From: Chionis minor
Taxonomy: Eukaryota; Chordata; Aves; Charadriiformes; Chionididae
Length of the DNA stretch: 64,000 nucleotides
Reading direction: 5' to 3'
NCBI GenBank assembly: GCA_013398295.1
Contig: VZSF01000019.1
Location: 218,571-282,570, forward strand
Below are positions 33,169-47,751 of the stretch, in pieces; position 1 is the stretch's first letter; the number at the start of each line of letters is the position of its first letter. The notes beneath the pieces were generated by a model, which worked only from the letters and a program-made list of their open reading frames with translations, was not told where the DNA came from and made no database searches. The position numbers and the translations under genes are program-made.

Positions 33169-36100
33169 GTAGGATGATTAGAGCTGAGATTAGAAATTAA
33201 AAATTGAAGTCTATCTGAAAAGGTCCTCGAGGAATAATAAGAAACCTGGCAAAGAGCATGTGACAGACGTCTTGCAGAATAGCAACGCTCTCTGTTTCAG
33301 TTTTATCCGTGTAAACCTGTAGGTGCATGCTATTCCCTTTTGTTTCTTCAATAGTCTCTTGCTCCCCCAAAATAGTCATTACGTACAAGATCCAATTAAG
33401 TTATGGAAGCAGCATTTCATGGCCTTTGTGCTTTACCAAGTGAATGTTACATATTACTGCACTTGTATTTGAAGTGTATAAATATGTTAAGCACATGTGG
33501 ATATGAGCAGGGCTGGTAGTTAAAATGGTTTCTTGTAGTCTGAAATGTCAAAGGTCCATTTCTTAAACTACATAGGAAATAATTTTATTGTCTATGTAGC
33601 CTGAATCTATAACTCCAGTGTCTTAAATTACAGCAATTCAACATCTGTAGTTTGAAGTCAGAGTAAATCTGATTTTCAAGAACCGTAGATCCCCAAAATA
33701 CCAAAACGGGTACATTTTTTTTTTGTTGTGCATCTAATCATAAGAGTTCCATAGCAAATTAGAGAATCGTAGGAGTTGTGTATTTGAATAATCAGTCAAG
33801 CTACTGAGGGAGCATATGTCATTTCACATCATCACTGCTAGTGTAAAATATGCAAGAATAGGAATGACAATTTCTAAAAAGGAAAAGAGCTGTGGAGAGG
33901 ATAAAACTTTATTTTATTTTTTTTAATCTGCGCTGATTTTGTACATTTCACTTCTCAGAATCTGTACTTCAAAAGGCTGTGGCTTTAAGTGTTAAGGATA
34001 CCCAACAACTATTGACTTTATTGATTTTTCGTCCTACATTGACTGTAGCTGGTTCCCTGCATTATTAGTGATTGTAAAATGTAGGCTGAAAGGGGAGAAA
34101 GGGAGATTTAGATAACACATTTGCAAGTGTAATCATAAAATACTTGGCCAAACATGTGGCAAGTCTTTTACCAAGCCATGTGCCAGACCAAGAATTTAGT
34201 GCTTCTAGTGCTGTGTTTTGACTATAGCACTTTTCACAACCTTTTTACCTACAACACATATTTAATATATTATCCCGTAATTGAAGAAGTTAATAAAAAG
34301 TAGAAATGATGCAGTGTCATTTTTGTGCAAGTAACAAAATCTACAAAGAATGGTATAGAATACACTAATAAAGTGCAGAATAGATATAAAATAATGTGTT
34401 ACTAAAATCAGATAACTACAAGAACAGAAAGGGTTTTGGGAAACTAAAACACAGCAATTTAATTATGAAATGCAAAGCCATGTTGGGCAAAGTATCCATA
34501 GGCAGCCATGAAATTAGAGATCCAGTCTGAATTTTCGTAAGCAGATATATGAGTTATTATCAGTTGCTTTGTTCAGTCAAATGTAAATGTTTGCAGTCTG
34601 TCTTTTATTCTGGTTTTAAACATCACATGTGCAGGGATATTTGTTCAGAATTATGCAAGTAGTGAGATAACAGAGCAAACCTTGCGAGATAATAAGAGGT
34701 ATCCAGTTGCCTAGACATTTCAAAATCTGCTTAGCAATTTCTCAGGAAAATTACCAGAAAGCATAAATAATGTCCACCACCTAAATATTATAAACAGAGC
34801 ATAATTTACCTGCTCGTATCAACATGTGCCACAGAGGTGTTCCTCCTGATGTAGTGTCTGAGCAGAGCTGGAGTGCTCTGTAAGGACAAAGTTTCTCCTG
34901 ATGAATGTTAGGAGTTTTCAATGAGGAGAATTGTGATGAGAAGCGTGTGGCAGGAGGTGAAGGGTCTGAAGCTTGCCTGGGGAGTGTGCTGTGGTTTGGT
35001 GATAAGCTCATCGATGTGAATACAACTTGCTGAGCAAACATGTATATTTGCTATATGTAGTATATAAGGTAGACCTCTCCCAGTGCTTTCCTCTTTGATG
35101 GACACTTTTCCCCAAGGCTTCCAGGACTTGGTTGCATGGCAAGGAAAAGCACTGACTTCTGTGGGAGGAAGTTTAGGAAGGCAACAAATGGCAATCCTCA
35201 AGTCGAAATGGGAAAGATGGGCATCTCCGGGACAGCATCTCTTCCTTTGTCAGTCTCTGGCCTCTTCCAGGTTTGCAATTTTCTGCGTCCTTGGACTCTT
35301 GTTTGCTTCTGGTTCCTGGGAGCCCTCCCCCTTCAAAGCAGCCATGGGCTGAGTTCAGTCACGTTTTCAAGTGTGAGGTCTTCTCATGACTCCCTACTCC
35401 ACCCATTCCTCGGGGAGATGGCGTGCTCACCAGCCAAGTCTACAAAGACTTTTTGTCTGTGATGTCCTTTTTTTGCCTGAAGGGAGGTGGGGTGGAATGG
35501 GCCTGTGGCACGGGACTGTCATATAAAAGTAGCCGATCCTGAAAACATAGTTCTTCATAGAGTTCAGTGGTGTATAAGTGAGTTTAGCTGGTTTTTTTCT
35601 TCCATTTAACTTCTTTATTGCATTAAATTTGGCAAGAAAACATTTTCTTCTTTCTTGTCTGTAGGATATGCTGAAATGAAGGAACTGGATCCCTGTTAAA
35701 GTGCCTGAAATAACTATAACATAAAGGAATCTGATGAAGGCTGGCAAATGCTTTTATAGATTTATTGTAAAGATACAAAGAAAATGAATGAGGAATTTGA
35801 GAAATAGATGCACCAAAATTTTCAGGCAAATTTGATCATATGAAGCCTCATATATAAAGTACTATTCTGACCTGATAGTCAAAACACACTGTTAACTTCA
35901 GCCCATGAGGGAGCAATTTTCTGAGGGCTATATAACTACTGGCTGTGCATATGAGGTTTCCTGACTTGATGACCACTGGCCTGAGAACATAGGAGGTTGC
36001 AAGAAATGGTATAAAACTTTGCTGTAGAAGTGGTGTTTCCTTGCAAGGTGTTTGTCAGAAATGCCACAGTTAAGGGGTGATTTTGACTTGGCCAGTGGTG

Positions 36101-39100
36101 TGCGTGATGAACTCTTAACATTTTCTTCAGTCCTGTGGTTCTGTGGTCATACTGATTGCCATGTAACTGAGATCATACCCTAGCATGCTGTGTCTGCAGT
36201 AGAAAGGAAATTTTCTGCTAAGATTAGAGTTTAAGAATCTTTCTCCTCACTTTGCATGAGAGCATGTGTTTTATGAATGATTTTTGTACATTCTTGATTT
36301 TTTTGGTAATAATTTTTGCAAGTTATGAAATGAGATATCTTACATGATTGGCATCTACTATGCATTTCATTTATAGGTATAACATACTTTTGATGATGAC
36401 AATCACAGTCATTTAAATCTGTGTGATAAATTAGGCTTTAAGTTTTCTGGGGTGCTTAATGAAGAACGAATTCAAGGTTCATTATTTACTCCTGTGATCT
36501 CCCCCAAATTCTGAAAAAGTCTTGAAATTGTTTGTCTGGGAACAGCATCAAAATATGCCTTAGGCAGGAATTTAAAAGTGAATGTGTTTAAAATGACAGT
36601 TGTTTTATGAGTCTGACAAAGAGGAAGATTGGATATAAAAAATTTTTTGCTGTATTCTGGGCATGAGAGAATTTCCTCTTTTGAAGTTTACCCATGGAAA
36701 ATTTAAAACACAATATCTCTTCCCGTAGATAAACAAGCTGAACTTGAGTACAATATTCCTTTAAAATGTTAAGGGAGTTGTTGACAGTATTCACGGGCTG
36801 TGACTTGGACGCCCATGGTCTTCTGGTTCAAAACACCTTATAGAACATGAGCTGACAGATTCTTCCAATAATAGGAGATCATCATAAATTAAGTCTAGGC
36901 ATGTAATGTATAGGTGCTTATTTATAAGAGGAAAAGTGTCGCCTACATGAAAATTTTTCCCAGTAAAGTCAGGTGTTAGGCCAATAAAGGCAGCTTCCTG
37001 TTGTTCATTCCAAAACAGTACCAGATCTCATCAGTAAGTTCCAGATAGGAGATACCACTTCCATCAGGACACAAATTTTGTGCCTAAAGAGCCTCATTTA
37101 TCAGAATACTGTGGTCATGTTTCAAACTCTGTGGGCTGTGGACTCACCAGAAGGGAACTTGAAAGCGATCATAAAAAGGATTCTTGGGGGAAAAAATATT
37201 ACAGGCATCATACTGAAGCCATCCCCAAAACTGTGGGGAATATGACCTTTTGTTTATATGAGGTATCTTAATTGGTAGGGCAATTTGTTCTTTATCTCAG
37301 TTATGGTTCAGAACCAGTCCTCATTTTAATTTACAAAAAAAGTCGTGGTGCTGAATCAAAGACTAGAAATGGCAGGAATTTTGTGTAGAGCTATTTACAG
37401 TGGCACAGCAGTTTCAATACCACTAGTGCAAACTGCATCGGTACTTGTGCAAAGTGGTAAAAGGAAAATGATGATGACAGAGAACTTGCACAGCTTGGAG
37501 ATCTTTTTATTTTCACAATAATGTGTTTCTCTTTTCTCTGAAGAAAAACAAAGCATATCACTCACAAGATCCCATCATTTCTCAGTCTGCTGATAGATAT
37601 ATTATTTTTGATAAATTAAACATAAAACCCAGTTGAATTTATTCTTCTATATTACTTTTAAAGTAATAAATACTTTTGAGAGGTGAGCGGTGTCATCAAA
37701 TCCAGCAAGAAAAGATTTGGAAATTCCTTGAGTGCTTTTGGATGTTATCTTCAAGATTCATCTTTCTGAAGTACTTTTCAGATTGTTGTGTACTGTGTTT
37801 CAATTAAACCAGCTGTAAGTTGTTGACTGTACTGGAAATTACAATTAACAGAGCAAACACAGGTCTCCAGTTTACCCCTCTTGAAGTTCTTTTTCTTTTA
37901 AGGAGAAAAAAAAAAAAGACATTGCTGTTCTCGGGTGCGACCAGGGATATATTTCAGTCTATTTTTCCTCTCATCACACAGTGATTTCAATAATTAGAGC
38001 AGAGAAATGGCAACCAACTGATTTTCCTTCTCTTGTATCTTCCTGGTTTAGTCCTGTGAATTCAAGATGGTGCCAAAAATGTGACCAAGACTGTGAACCT
38101 TTCTATTAGCTGTACAAACAGATCAAGCTAGAGTAGTTTAGTTAATTAGGTATTTTCTAAGTAGCCATAGGATTAGATGGATAAAGAGAAGCAAACAGAG
38201 AGGTGGGAACACTACCAAGTCTGTTCGAATTCTTCTTTTTAAATACTGTCCGGCTGTTGCACATGTGTAAAACAGTATTGTAAAGCAGAACAGGACCGGT
38301 GCTTGTTATCAGGGATGACTGTAAAATAGTGCCACAAAAATACTTAGTCTCTGAGTGCTGGGAACATCTTCTCTGTCATTCACTGCTCACAACATCCCAT
38401 TATTTTATTAGCTGAAGTACTGTACAGCTTGTGTGCACTGCATACTGAAAGTACTCAGTGACAAAATGTCTAAATGTAGCCTGGCAGACATCTTTCTGTG
38501 CTGCTGTAGAGGTTAGAGAAACAAGACTTCTGTAATGTAGATCCTGTGGAATATCCTTATAGAGACTACCTAAAATCTCTAATTGTTTTCTACTACTCAC
38601 GTGTATGCATCCATGCAGCAATTCCGATTCTTACAGTGTTGCACTATGTTGATTTTCCTCCTCTTAAAACAAAGCTGTAAGGGTTTTTTAGCATTTTTTA
38701 AAATGAAGAATATATATATTTAATTACAAAACATATTTTACACATTATGCAACACCTTTTATGTGATGATTTCAAAAAATTATTTCTAGTTCCATCACAG
38801 CCCTGAGCCATATCCTCGAAGCTTTACAGTTGACATTCATAAAGCTCATTCATAAGTTTCTCTGTCTTAAACTTGGTAGATTTTTTTGGACCCAGTATTC
38901 CAAGTAGAAGGTTGTCATAAAATACATTGGCCTAGAAGTCATTAATGTACTTTTCAGTCTACATGTATTTATGGCCATGTTAAGCACATTGGGTTTTGTA
39001 GCAGCACACTTCATTAACTTAAGCAGATCTTATCCCTCACCCTTAGCCAACAGTTTGTCAGGCTCAACGTTTTTAGTGTCCTGCAAGACAAACTTTGTAT

Positions 39101-42100
39101 TTCTCAGGTCATGCAAATATATTGTCTGTTCACTGAGTCCAGTTCAAATTTCCTTTGACCGGAACTGTATGTCCTGACAAACATCTTATCGTTGCTCTGG
39201 GCCATGGCATTAACACTTCCTTGTCTGTGCTGAAGAAGTTTTACTGTTACGTACTTAGATTTTTATTTGTTTGGAGTTTTGTTGGCAGTGGTTTTGGGGG
39301 TTTTTTTGTGGATTTTTTTTGTCATCGCTTCATTATATCACAGTCATCTTATGATCAAGGGAGGCCTCAAGTGCTGTTTCTGGACTTTGCTTTTGCCTCT
39401 TGTCATTTTCAATGTGGACTCAAAATTCCTAGCACAAATTCTGGTTTACAGCTAAACACATGACTTTATATTTCAAGCTGTTAAATGTAATCCTTTCTCT
39501 GTTGTTTTCTCCCCACAGTCACCTGGTTATTTCTGTATGATATTCTGACCCTCTTCAACCTCAGCAATGCAACGACATCCAGTTTAGGTGCCAGTTTAAG
39601 AAGCTTCATTTTCTCAGACTAATCACGTTCTCCAGGAGACGTTAGAGAACATGTAAGGTAGAATCCCACATTGGGTTTCTTTCACACTGGACCATCTTTT
39701 TTAAAATCCTTTCTGATTCCATCTATTGTCTGTGAAGGGATGTTACAGTCACTGTGGCTCTAAAACTATGTTATACTACAGGTTTAGCAATTATGTATAC
39801 AGGAGAGTACTACAAGCTTAACTATATTCCTAAGAACTTTCTTTTTTTAGAAGCACATGACATCACTAGCAATGATAATGTCAAGAAGGCAGTTGCCAGG
39901 TCGTTTGCTAATCTCTTTTGCAGTTGCATTTGGTGTTTGCAGTGACTGTCCCTATCTGTGCCCAGATCAAACGACAGTTGAGAAACACACCTATTTATGA
40001 ATTCATCCTCAGAACATTGCAATAAAATAGTGATCTGTTACATTTTTCTGTATTAAGGATAGGAACTAAAGCACTAGGAAATGATGATTGAATGGTTTAA
40101 CCAATGGATAATACTTGCTCTATAATGTAAGTAAATAAACAGAACATAAAAGGAATGACACAGACATTTCAGTGTTTGCTAAATAAAAAAAAAGAAGGTG
40201 GCATAAATGACAGAGAAATAAAGGTGTATGTTGTAGTAAGGAGAAAAAAACAATGTAGATCTTTAAAAAAATAACCAATGATGACATTCCTTTAGATAGA
40301 CTGAGTATAGACTATTTTTACTAAAAATAATAAAAAGCAATTCTACCCTGATTGTCTGCTTAAATATTTTGAGTTAAATATCCTTTGGTGAGGGGAGGTA
40401 TGGAAAAGCAGATGTTCTTGTTCTGTATTGTTCCTACAAAGTGGCACCAAATAAAAATTAGTTTGAGAAGAATGATTAAGTTTAATAATACAGATACTCC
40501 ATGGTATTTTTCTAGCTTACAGAAATGGACCTAAAGATTTTTAGTAGGTAGTCAGTGACTGCAAAATATGTGCTACCTCAAAACTACTAACCAAGGCAAT
40601 AGGAAGCATTACAATTTCTGCAGCTGAGTTTGATCAGTTTCTGGCTGATATATTTGTCTTGAAGTTTTATATGAGGGACATTCTATGGTATTTTCTTAGC
40701 AGGCAGAGCCAAATGAAATTTTGCAACTCATGGCAGAGAGTTTAATAAACTATTATTAATAGACATACTTTTTTTAACGTGTATGACAACAGTGATAATG
40801 AATAACCTTGTATTTCCTACATTTTTGGTTTTGTCTGTTTGTGAGAGCTGATTTTTAATTGCTGCTTAAAATTAAGACCAAGCAACTAAAACTATGTATT
40901 ATAATGTTTGTAAGTCACGTATTACATTTCAGTAGAGTAACGCTGCCATTACTAAACTATGATAATTCAAGTATAGCAAACTATAAAAGCAACAAGAGGT
41001 GGTGAGCTATTCAGTATTGCTCTGAACTGCGTTTAGTAACGGTTATTAATAATTTTTAATAAAGGCCATAGTTGCATTTGGTACTGGGCACACGGAATGA
41101 AGGCAGTCCCTGCCCAGAAGAACTCTCGTCCTGAGAAGGTTTGCTTCACTTCATCACTGGGATTCCCATTCCTAAAGCTAGGGACATAATACTAGGAGGG
41201 TGCAGCTGCACAAGGGCAATACTACAACAGGAAAAAATACAGCAGGAAGGTAGGCTTTATGTTTCAGCAGTTTTATGGACTGTTTGATAATATGTACATT
41301 TGTTGTGGGAGAGCTAGGTGAGGAAGGAAAAGGCTAATCCTGTCAAGTCCAAATCCTGTGGAAATGCAGATGTATAACCCCTTCATTTAGATAAAGACAG
41401 CATCTGATCTTGAGAGACATTGTATAGCTAGAAAAAATGGTATGTAAAAGAAAGGATTACTCAAAACACTGTAGTCTAGTTATTTCAAAACCCATCCTTT
41501 CCATCTTCAAAAATAACATGCCTTTCCCACTGCGGTCTCCCATAACATCCAAGGAATGTACACAATTCAGCTGAAATAACACATATGCATAACTAAGAGA
41601 ATAAACTCCTGAAAAGTTGAATTTGGGCTCTTACTCTTCTCATTTCTTTGTGTACTTTGCATATAGAGGATAATGTTTTTTTCTGTTCTCAAAAGCACTC
41701 TATACAAACCTCCAATAGCGCAGTTTCTGTCTTTCAAAAGGTAACTGACTGATCCTTGTGGTTGACCTCTTGGACACTGAGAACATTTGGGGCATGGCAG
41801 GTATTTTGACCACTGTGTGGGTATATGCACTGTAATAGGGTTAATTTTTGGGGAGTGATTATGATTTTCTTGGTCATGATCTTCATTAGCAAGGATGTTG
41901 GAAGGAAGAACAACTACTGAATGAAAAAAATGCTTTTTAAGGATGCTGACAACATTTCTTTAAAAAAGTAGCAAAATTCTAGTGAGAAAAAACTATTCGT
42001 TGAGACAAAGGAAAAGCTTTAGTGATAGTGCTATTTTTTTATTTTCCTAAGATTTTATAACAGTGCTTTTTATTCAAATATTTTGCTCAAGTCGCTTATG

Positions 42101-42711
42101 CTTGTTTAGTATTAGATAGCAATGAAGAATTAACGTGCCTCTGTTGGCACATTTCTTGTTGCTTTGAGCACAAATCCTACCAGGGAGTCGCTGCCGGATG
42201 GTGACATTAGGATCTTTCCAAAACCCAAGCCTGGCAGCTGGGCAGACAGATAGACTTGAAGCTGCAATTTCATTCTCGTGCTTTCTGCTGCTTTTTGGCC
42301 ACTGAATTTTTGCATTTCATCCAGGTGGGTTTATTTCCCTTTAGGTTGTTGTAAGGAATTGAGTAGACAGTATTTAGGTTAACCAGAGCACATGCAAACG
42401 ATGCTGAAGCAGAGGTAACCCAGCTCTTCCTGGCACTGAATTATTCTTTATGCTTCTGCTGTCCAGGAAGGTGAGACACTGTACTCCTCAGGGGCATGTG
42501 TGTCCAGCGCCTCGTCCTTTGCAACACAGGAACCACTGGATGGTCAAGGAAGTAAATCATATTTTCTCATTTAATGCACGCCCTTTAAGACACCAAATTC
42601 AAGAGTAACTGTTGCAAAACCAATATATGAATACTGTTCAATGTATTTCTCTTTGCCTATTGTTTACAAATGAATATTTGAAAAGACAGACTGTATTAAC
42701 GTGGGTGCAGG

Positions 42712-42750
42712 TTTCACAAATAAAAAGAGTATTTCACAAATAAAAGGGTA
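42712..42750. repeat. Two-copy imperfect 20-bp tandem repeat
   Basis: tttcacaaataaaaagagta is followed directly by tttcacaaataaaagggta. Confidence 0.8.
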
Positions 42751-42790
42751 TTTTGCCCTTGAGAGCCTCAGAGAGTTTTACTATACAGAG

Positions 42791-42816
42791 GTTAATACCA
42801 GTATTCTGGTATTAAC
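42791..42816. repeat. Perfect 11-bp inverted repeat with 4-base loop
   Basis: gttaataccag, loop tatt, ctggtattaac. It could form a hairpin or cruciform. Function unknown. Confidence 0.85.
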
Positions 42817-45014
42817 TCTCTGCAACCTTGGAACTTCCACGGGTATTTTTTTCTTTTTCATTTTATTAAATGTTCTACAACTACTCTCTATTGTACAGTC
42901 TGTACTCAGCAGGCAGAAAAAAATGAAAAGCAACAGCTAGAAGTTTTTGCCTTTGAATAGAGAGAAAGGTGATGGTGCTGTATGTAGATAGGTGGCACTC
43001 ATCACTTGTGTCTTAGGAACCTTCTTCTAGTTGTGATGTCTGGGAAAATTCATTCAAGATACAGCACAGTTAGCAACACAAAGCAAGTTAAGAAAAGAAG
43101 AGTAAAGTACAATGCTTTAAAATAATTTTGTTTGACATTAAGGTTTCTTACCTAAATCTTTATCTCACCTTTCTTCCCAGGGACTTCTTCTGTAAAGAAG
43201 ATTTCTATGTCTGTAAGGACATGTAAGTGTAATCTGTTGAGAGCATGTGGAAGCCAAATAGGATTCCGTCACTGTCACACCCCATCTTCTGAAAATTAGT
43301 TTTTTTAAGGACTTAAAAGGCTATCGGTGCCTGTTTCTGTGAGGTCTCTACTCCGTGCACATGTGTCTGCTGCTGGTGCATGCAGATTGGTGAAGCAAAG
43401 GTCTAGTATTGTATTCTGGAGCCAGGAGAGTGATTTAATAGCCAAGATTGTTTAATAGTTCCCATTATATCCCCGAGCTCATCTGCCCAGCTGGTTTGGC
43501 ACAGGGGAGGGTGGAAGAGAAGATCTGAAAGCAGTGGTAGGAAGGGAAGCAATTTTTTGGCTGAAATTTACTTTTGATTACTCGAGCATTGGGTATTTTT
43601 ATGTTGTTTGCTGTGATTTTTGTCAATTGTACACAAAAATTGTGGTTGAGATACTAAATTTCAGAGAATATGGGAAGTAGATGGAGTATAGTGGCAAAAA
43701 TTTACAGGGTACTATTCACAGAGAGCTTTTCTTTCTTCAAAACAGGATCCTTAGAATGAAATGGAAATCAGTAAGGGTTGTGTTGGGATCATGCCTACCT
43801 TTTAAGGAAAGATTTTGAAAGAGGGAAAGACACCACTATTATCGTTTTACTCTGGATTTTTTTTTTTGTGGGGGTCTTCTTTATGAGGGGTGGTGGGCTT
43901 GTTTTGCTTACCTGTGCATAAGTATACTGATTCTGGCAAGAAGGATTGTTTTCATTTCATTTTCTTTCTCCGTATTCAGCACCTATTTGACATTCTCTTT
44001 TTCAAGCCCTTTTTTGATTCTACCCATTTGCCTTGGGAACGTGGATTTCCCCTTGAAATACATAGCATATGATAGCATACACTACCTGTTAAGAATTTGA
44101 TATTTGTTATGCATTTTTAAAAATGCTTAAAAATTAATAAAATTGTTTTACAAATGTATTAATCTGTCAGATGTCTAGTCTTCTATTGTGTACTGCTATA
44201 TATTCTGTATTCTGCCTAATTTATTATTATTATTTCATTTAGTGAAAAGCCTGTGGAAATAATATATAATCTGAAGAAAGAGCAGTCCTTAAAAAGACCA
44301 CTAACTCACAACTGCTTTTCCATGCTGTTTCCTGAAAGGATGACCTGAAGCTTTTGAGAGGCTTAGATGTAAACTAAATTTGTGTATCTTTCTCTTAGGT
44401 ATAAGGCAAGCCCTATGTCTCCCCTTCCTCTAGATTGACTCTGGATTTCTGGTTTCCATCAGGATTACTTTACGACACTCTTATTATATGAGATCTTAAA
44501 ATGGGCGCAATTCATACTCTTGGTTTTGCATAAACATTGATTTACAGTCTTGAAGTGTGCCTTTACTGGAGAAAGGAGAAAACTATAAGGCCGGTCTTCT
44601 TGTGACACAAGATGTGCCACTGCTACCACACCACCACTCACACTTAGATCCTGGCCGCATCATGCTTTTGCTCTTGTAAGTGAAAATCAGATGCACTATT
44701 TTTAGGCTGCTGGAGGAACAGAAGTTCTTTGGCAGCTGTCTTAATTATGAAAGCGGAAAGGAAACGGAGAAGAATGTAGCGAGCTGGGACTTAAGTCATA
44801 AAACTTTTTTTTTTTCCTCTCTGCTTTTAATCAAGCTCTATCATCTTGTAAAACCTAGTGATTTGTTTGTTTTCTAATAGGAAGATATCTGTGACTTGGT
44901 GTACGGGTTATTTATAAATTGGCATACGAGTGAGTTTGTCCTTCCCGGGAAAGTAATAAATTGTGCACTCCTTTTATTGTCTTGGAAAAGCACTTTAGAG
45001 TGATTGATTTAGCC

Positions 45015-45092
45015 TTAGTGGTGGACTTCGCAGTGCTAGGTTTATGGTTGGACTTGATGATCTTATAGGTCTTTTCCAATATAACTGCTGAT
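45015..45092 (+). mobile_element. CR1 LINE 3' tail fragment
   Basis: Contains aggtttatggttggacttga and aggtcttttccaat. It closely matches the reverse complement of the 3' end of the CR1 copy at 49.2 kb, so it belongs to the same type of element. Only the last ~80 bases remain. Confidence 0.75.
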
Positions 45093-47652
45093 ATAAATGT
45101 TCTGGTAATTAAGTATGCTATGAATGCTTTCTTTTGGTAAATGAACTCAGTTTAGCCATGCCTGAAACCCTTTCCAGGAACATTTCTATGACACCACAGA
45201 CTGCAGTAATTAATCTCTAGACCCCCCAAACTATACAGATTTCTACAGATTTGCTATACTGCACTGGATTTTATTCTTGTCCCTCCCTGAAGAGGAGATC
45301 TTAGAAGCACCTCTGTCCCATCCAGAGGCAAGAAGGATGAAACAGGGTCCCCAGCAGCTGCCGCTAATTCCCGTCTGCTGGGTTGTGTCCCTGGACCGAC
45401 TGCGGCATTGGTCTCTGGCCACATTTGGGGTGACGTTGGGTGGCCACTATATCCTCACAGGACTAGCAGACAGGACACAGCACCTATGGGAGACTTGCAC
45501 TGTTTTGAAACATCAAACGGAATCCAGCCAGGATAACCTACAGCATCTTAAATGGCACTGGACACCAACGTGCAGCAGAGTTCAACCGAATCCCCTCTTT
45601 GGTGTCGATTTTTTCACGGGTGCATAATTTAATGTGCACTGGCTTCCTTTCACCCTCAGCAGTCCATTCTGATGCTGTTGTACGGAGAGGTTGGAGTCAG
45701 GAGTATTGGTATGGTTAATTGGTATCACATCTCTATTAAGTTGCTGTTTGAAAGCAAACAAACAAAACACCCTTCAGAATCCGTAAAACAAGAAGAAGGA
45801 AGCGCTTATTTCCCTGTGGATAGGAGTGACATTGTGCTGAATTGTGCTTATGGCATTAGAGGCTGCTTTTATTGTAGCTAATGTTCTTTATCCCCAAATT
45901 AAAACAGACTTATGTGAAATGAAAGCACAGGGTTACTTTTTATATGTTGGAAGACTGGGCTGCAGTGTTAGCGGTCATCCCTTCTCAATGTAGAGTTATG
46001 TGCATGTTAATCAATTAGTAATATTCAGGAGACACTGTAAGGAATAACATTCTTTGATAGAGACCTGTGACAGATGCTGCACATATCCATCTCTGTATTT
46101 GAAATTAATCCCTGAAGCATGGAACTGGGAAGACTCATTGCCAAAGCAGGTAGTGTACTGGGTAATCCAGGAGGAATAAATTTTAGTCATCACAATTACA
46201 TTGAATTTATCCTGGAGGGAAAAGCACATGTCCCTGAAGTGCTGTTGGAATTCTCAGGCTGAAAACAATTGTGCTCCCTCATTTTTGCTGGGATTCTGCC
46301 TTACAACCAGTGCCTAAATCCCACCTCTTTCAGCATCAGTAGAAATGGTGGTGGCAGCCAGAAGGGCTTGGTCATGCTTGCCATGCCTGTCATTCCTACT
46401 CAAAGGACCACAAGCACTCTTCTCTTGCTCTGTCCTTCCTGCTTTTGTGCCTGTTGATGTGTGCCGTGAACATTTAGTAGCTGGGGTTACTTGGGAAATT
46501 GTGAAGATTTGGCATTTGCAAAATCTAAAAGTAATTTTTCAGTTTATTTTGTAGCCAAAGTTCTTCCATGCTTCTTGACTACTGCTACAACCAGAATTAG
46601 TGATCTCTGTAGTCTCAGTTGTATATGCTAATATTAACAGGAAATCATGATACCCCTTGTTTGCTATCAAATACAGAACGACAAATATCATCTATCATCC
46701 AGTGCCAAAATAACACGTTACATCTCAGATTTCTGTGCCCATGGAATCCAGGATCATGCTTCCATTTCATCTGTTTAGTTTTTCTCCCTGGAAATTACCT
46801 TAGAAATCATAGAGTAACTTCTGCATCTACCATGGATTTACTCTGATATTCTAAAAGGTAAATTTTATGTCTTTTTATTGTTGATACAGCATCAGTGTTA
46901 CAGCATCCAAGGATAGTTGCCCACTTTCCTAAAAGATGATTTGAAATAGCCAGTGTTTTGTATAAAAATATCAGCAGGTTTCAAACAGGACATTTCTGTA
47001 CAAAGACGTGGAAGTAATTTCTTCCCAGTGTTTCAATGCAGGCAGAGGCTGTTACTGTGTTAGTGTTGTTTAAATAACAAACTAAGTTTCATGTACATAT
47101 TGTTTGCTCAGAGCATCAAGTCCCTGAAGACTTTTATCTTTTCACTGCACAGTTTCTCATTCCACAAAATCCTGGCAGTCTGATTGAAAATACAGACTTC
47201 TCCCTGTAATAAACTTAAAAGGATGTTCCTTTAGTTTATATGAGAAACTATTGTCTTGTGATCTTGAAGTTCCTAGTCCTAATCTCATTAAAGAAAACCA
47301 AGTATTTTTAGAATTTTACAGTGAAAATGTAACAGTTGCAACGCTGCCTTTGATCTGTAAGTGGCAGCATTTATTTGTTGGAGCTGGTAGAATTTGTAGC
47401 AGGAATGATGTTTGTGAAGTCCTGCGTGTCACATTGCTTCATTTCCAGCTATGCCGTTTGTAAATCAGCTGCTGCTTCCTGCCAGCGAAAAGCACAATTT
47501 GCAGAATAATTGCTGGCATTTTGCAATGATTCCATTTTTATGTTACAGCTTAGTTAATATACATTTGAGAGGGAGGTTTTCATAAACAAAAATCCCACAA
47601 ATATTCTATAATCAGATTGATTATTTTTGTTATTTTTGTCATTCTCCATGTT
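45093..47652. other. Gene desert, no gene recognised
   Basis: It includes a moderately GC-rich plus-strand open frame at 45277-45627 (116 codons, opening with TTG) of unknown meaning. No recognised element otherwise. Confidence 0.55.
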
Positions 47653-47751
47653 TCATAGAATGACAGAATGGTTTAAGTTGGAAGGGATCTTAAAGATCAT
47701 CGAGTTCCAACCCTCTGCCGTGGGCAGGGACACCTCCCACTAGACCAGGTT
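47653..47751 (-). mobile_element. CR1 LINE 3' tail fragment
   Basis: On the plus strand: tcatagaatgacagaatggt, then ttggaagggatctta, gttccaaccctctgcc and gggcagggacacctcccac. This is the reverse complement of a CR1 3' end, including its tcatagaat 8-mer repeat. Confidence 0.88.

Larger units (their letters stand above)
33169..45014. other. Gene desert, no gene recognised
   Basis: AT-rich non-coding sequence. All reading frames are short and unlike known proteins. Items noted are a 20-bp tandem duplication (42712-42750) and a perfect 11-bp inverted repeat (42791-42816). A faint ancient-repeat look at about 41080-41160 is not callable. Confidence 0.6.

Noticed and set aside
41080..41160. Possible ancient LINE or SINE remnant (ggcagtccctgcccagaaga)
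   Set aside because: The resemblance to old L3/MIR-like tails is short and from memory, not enough to call.
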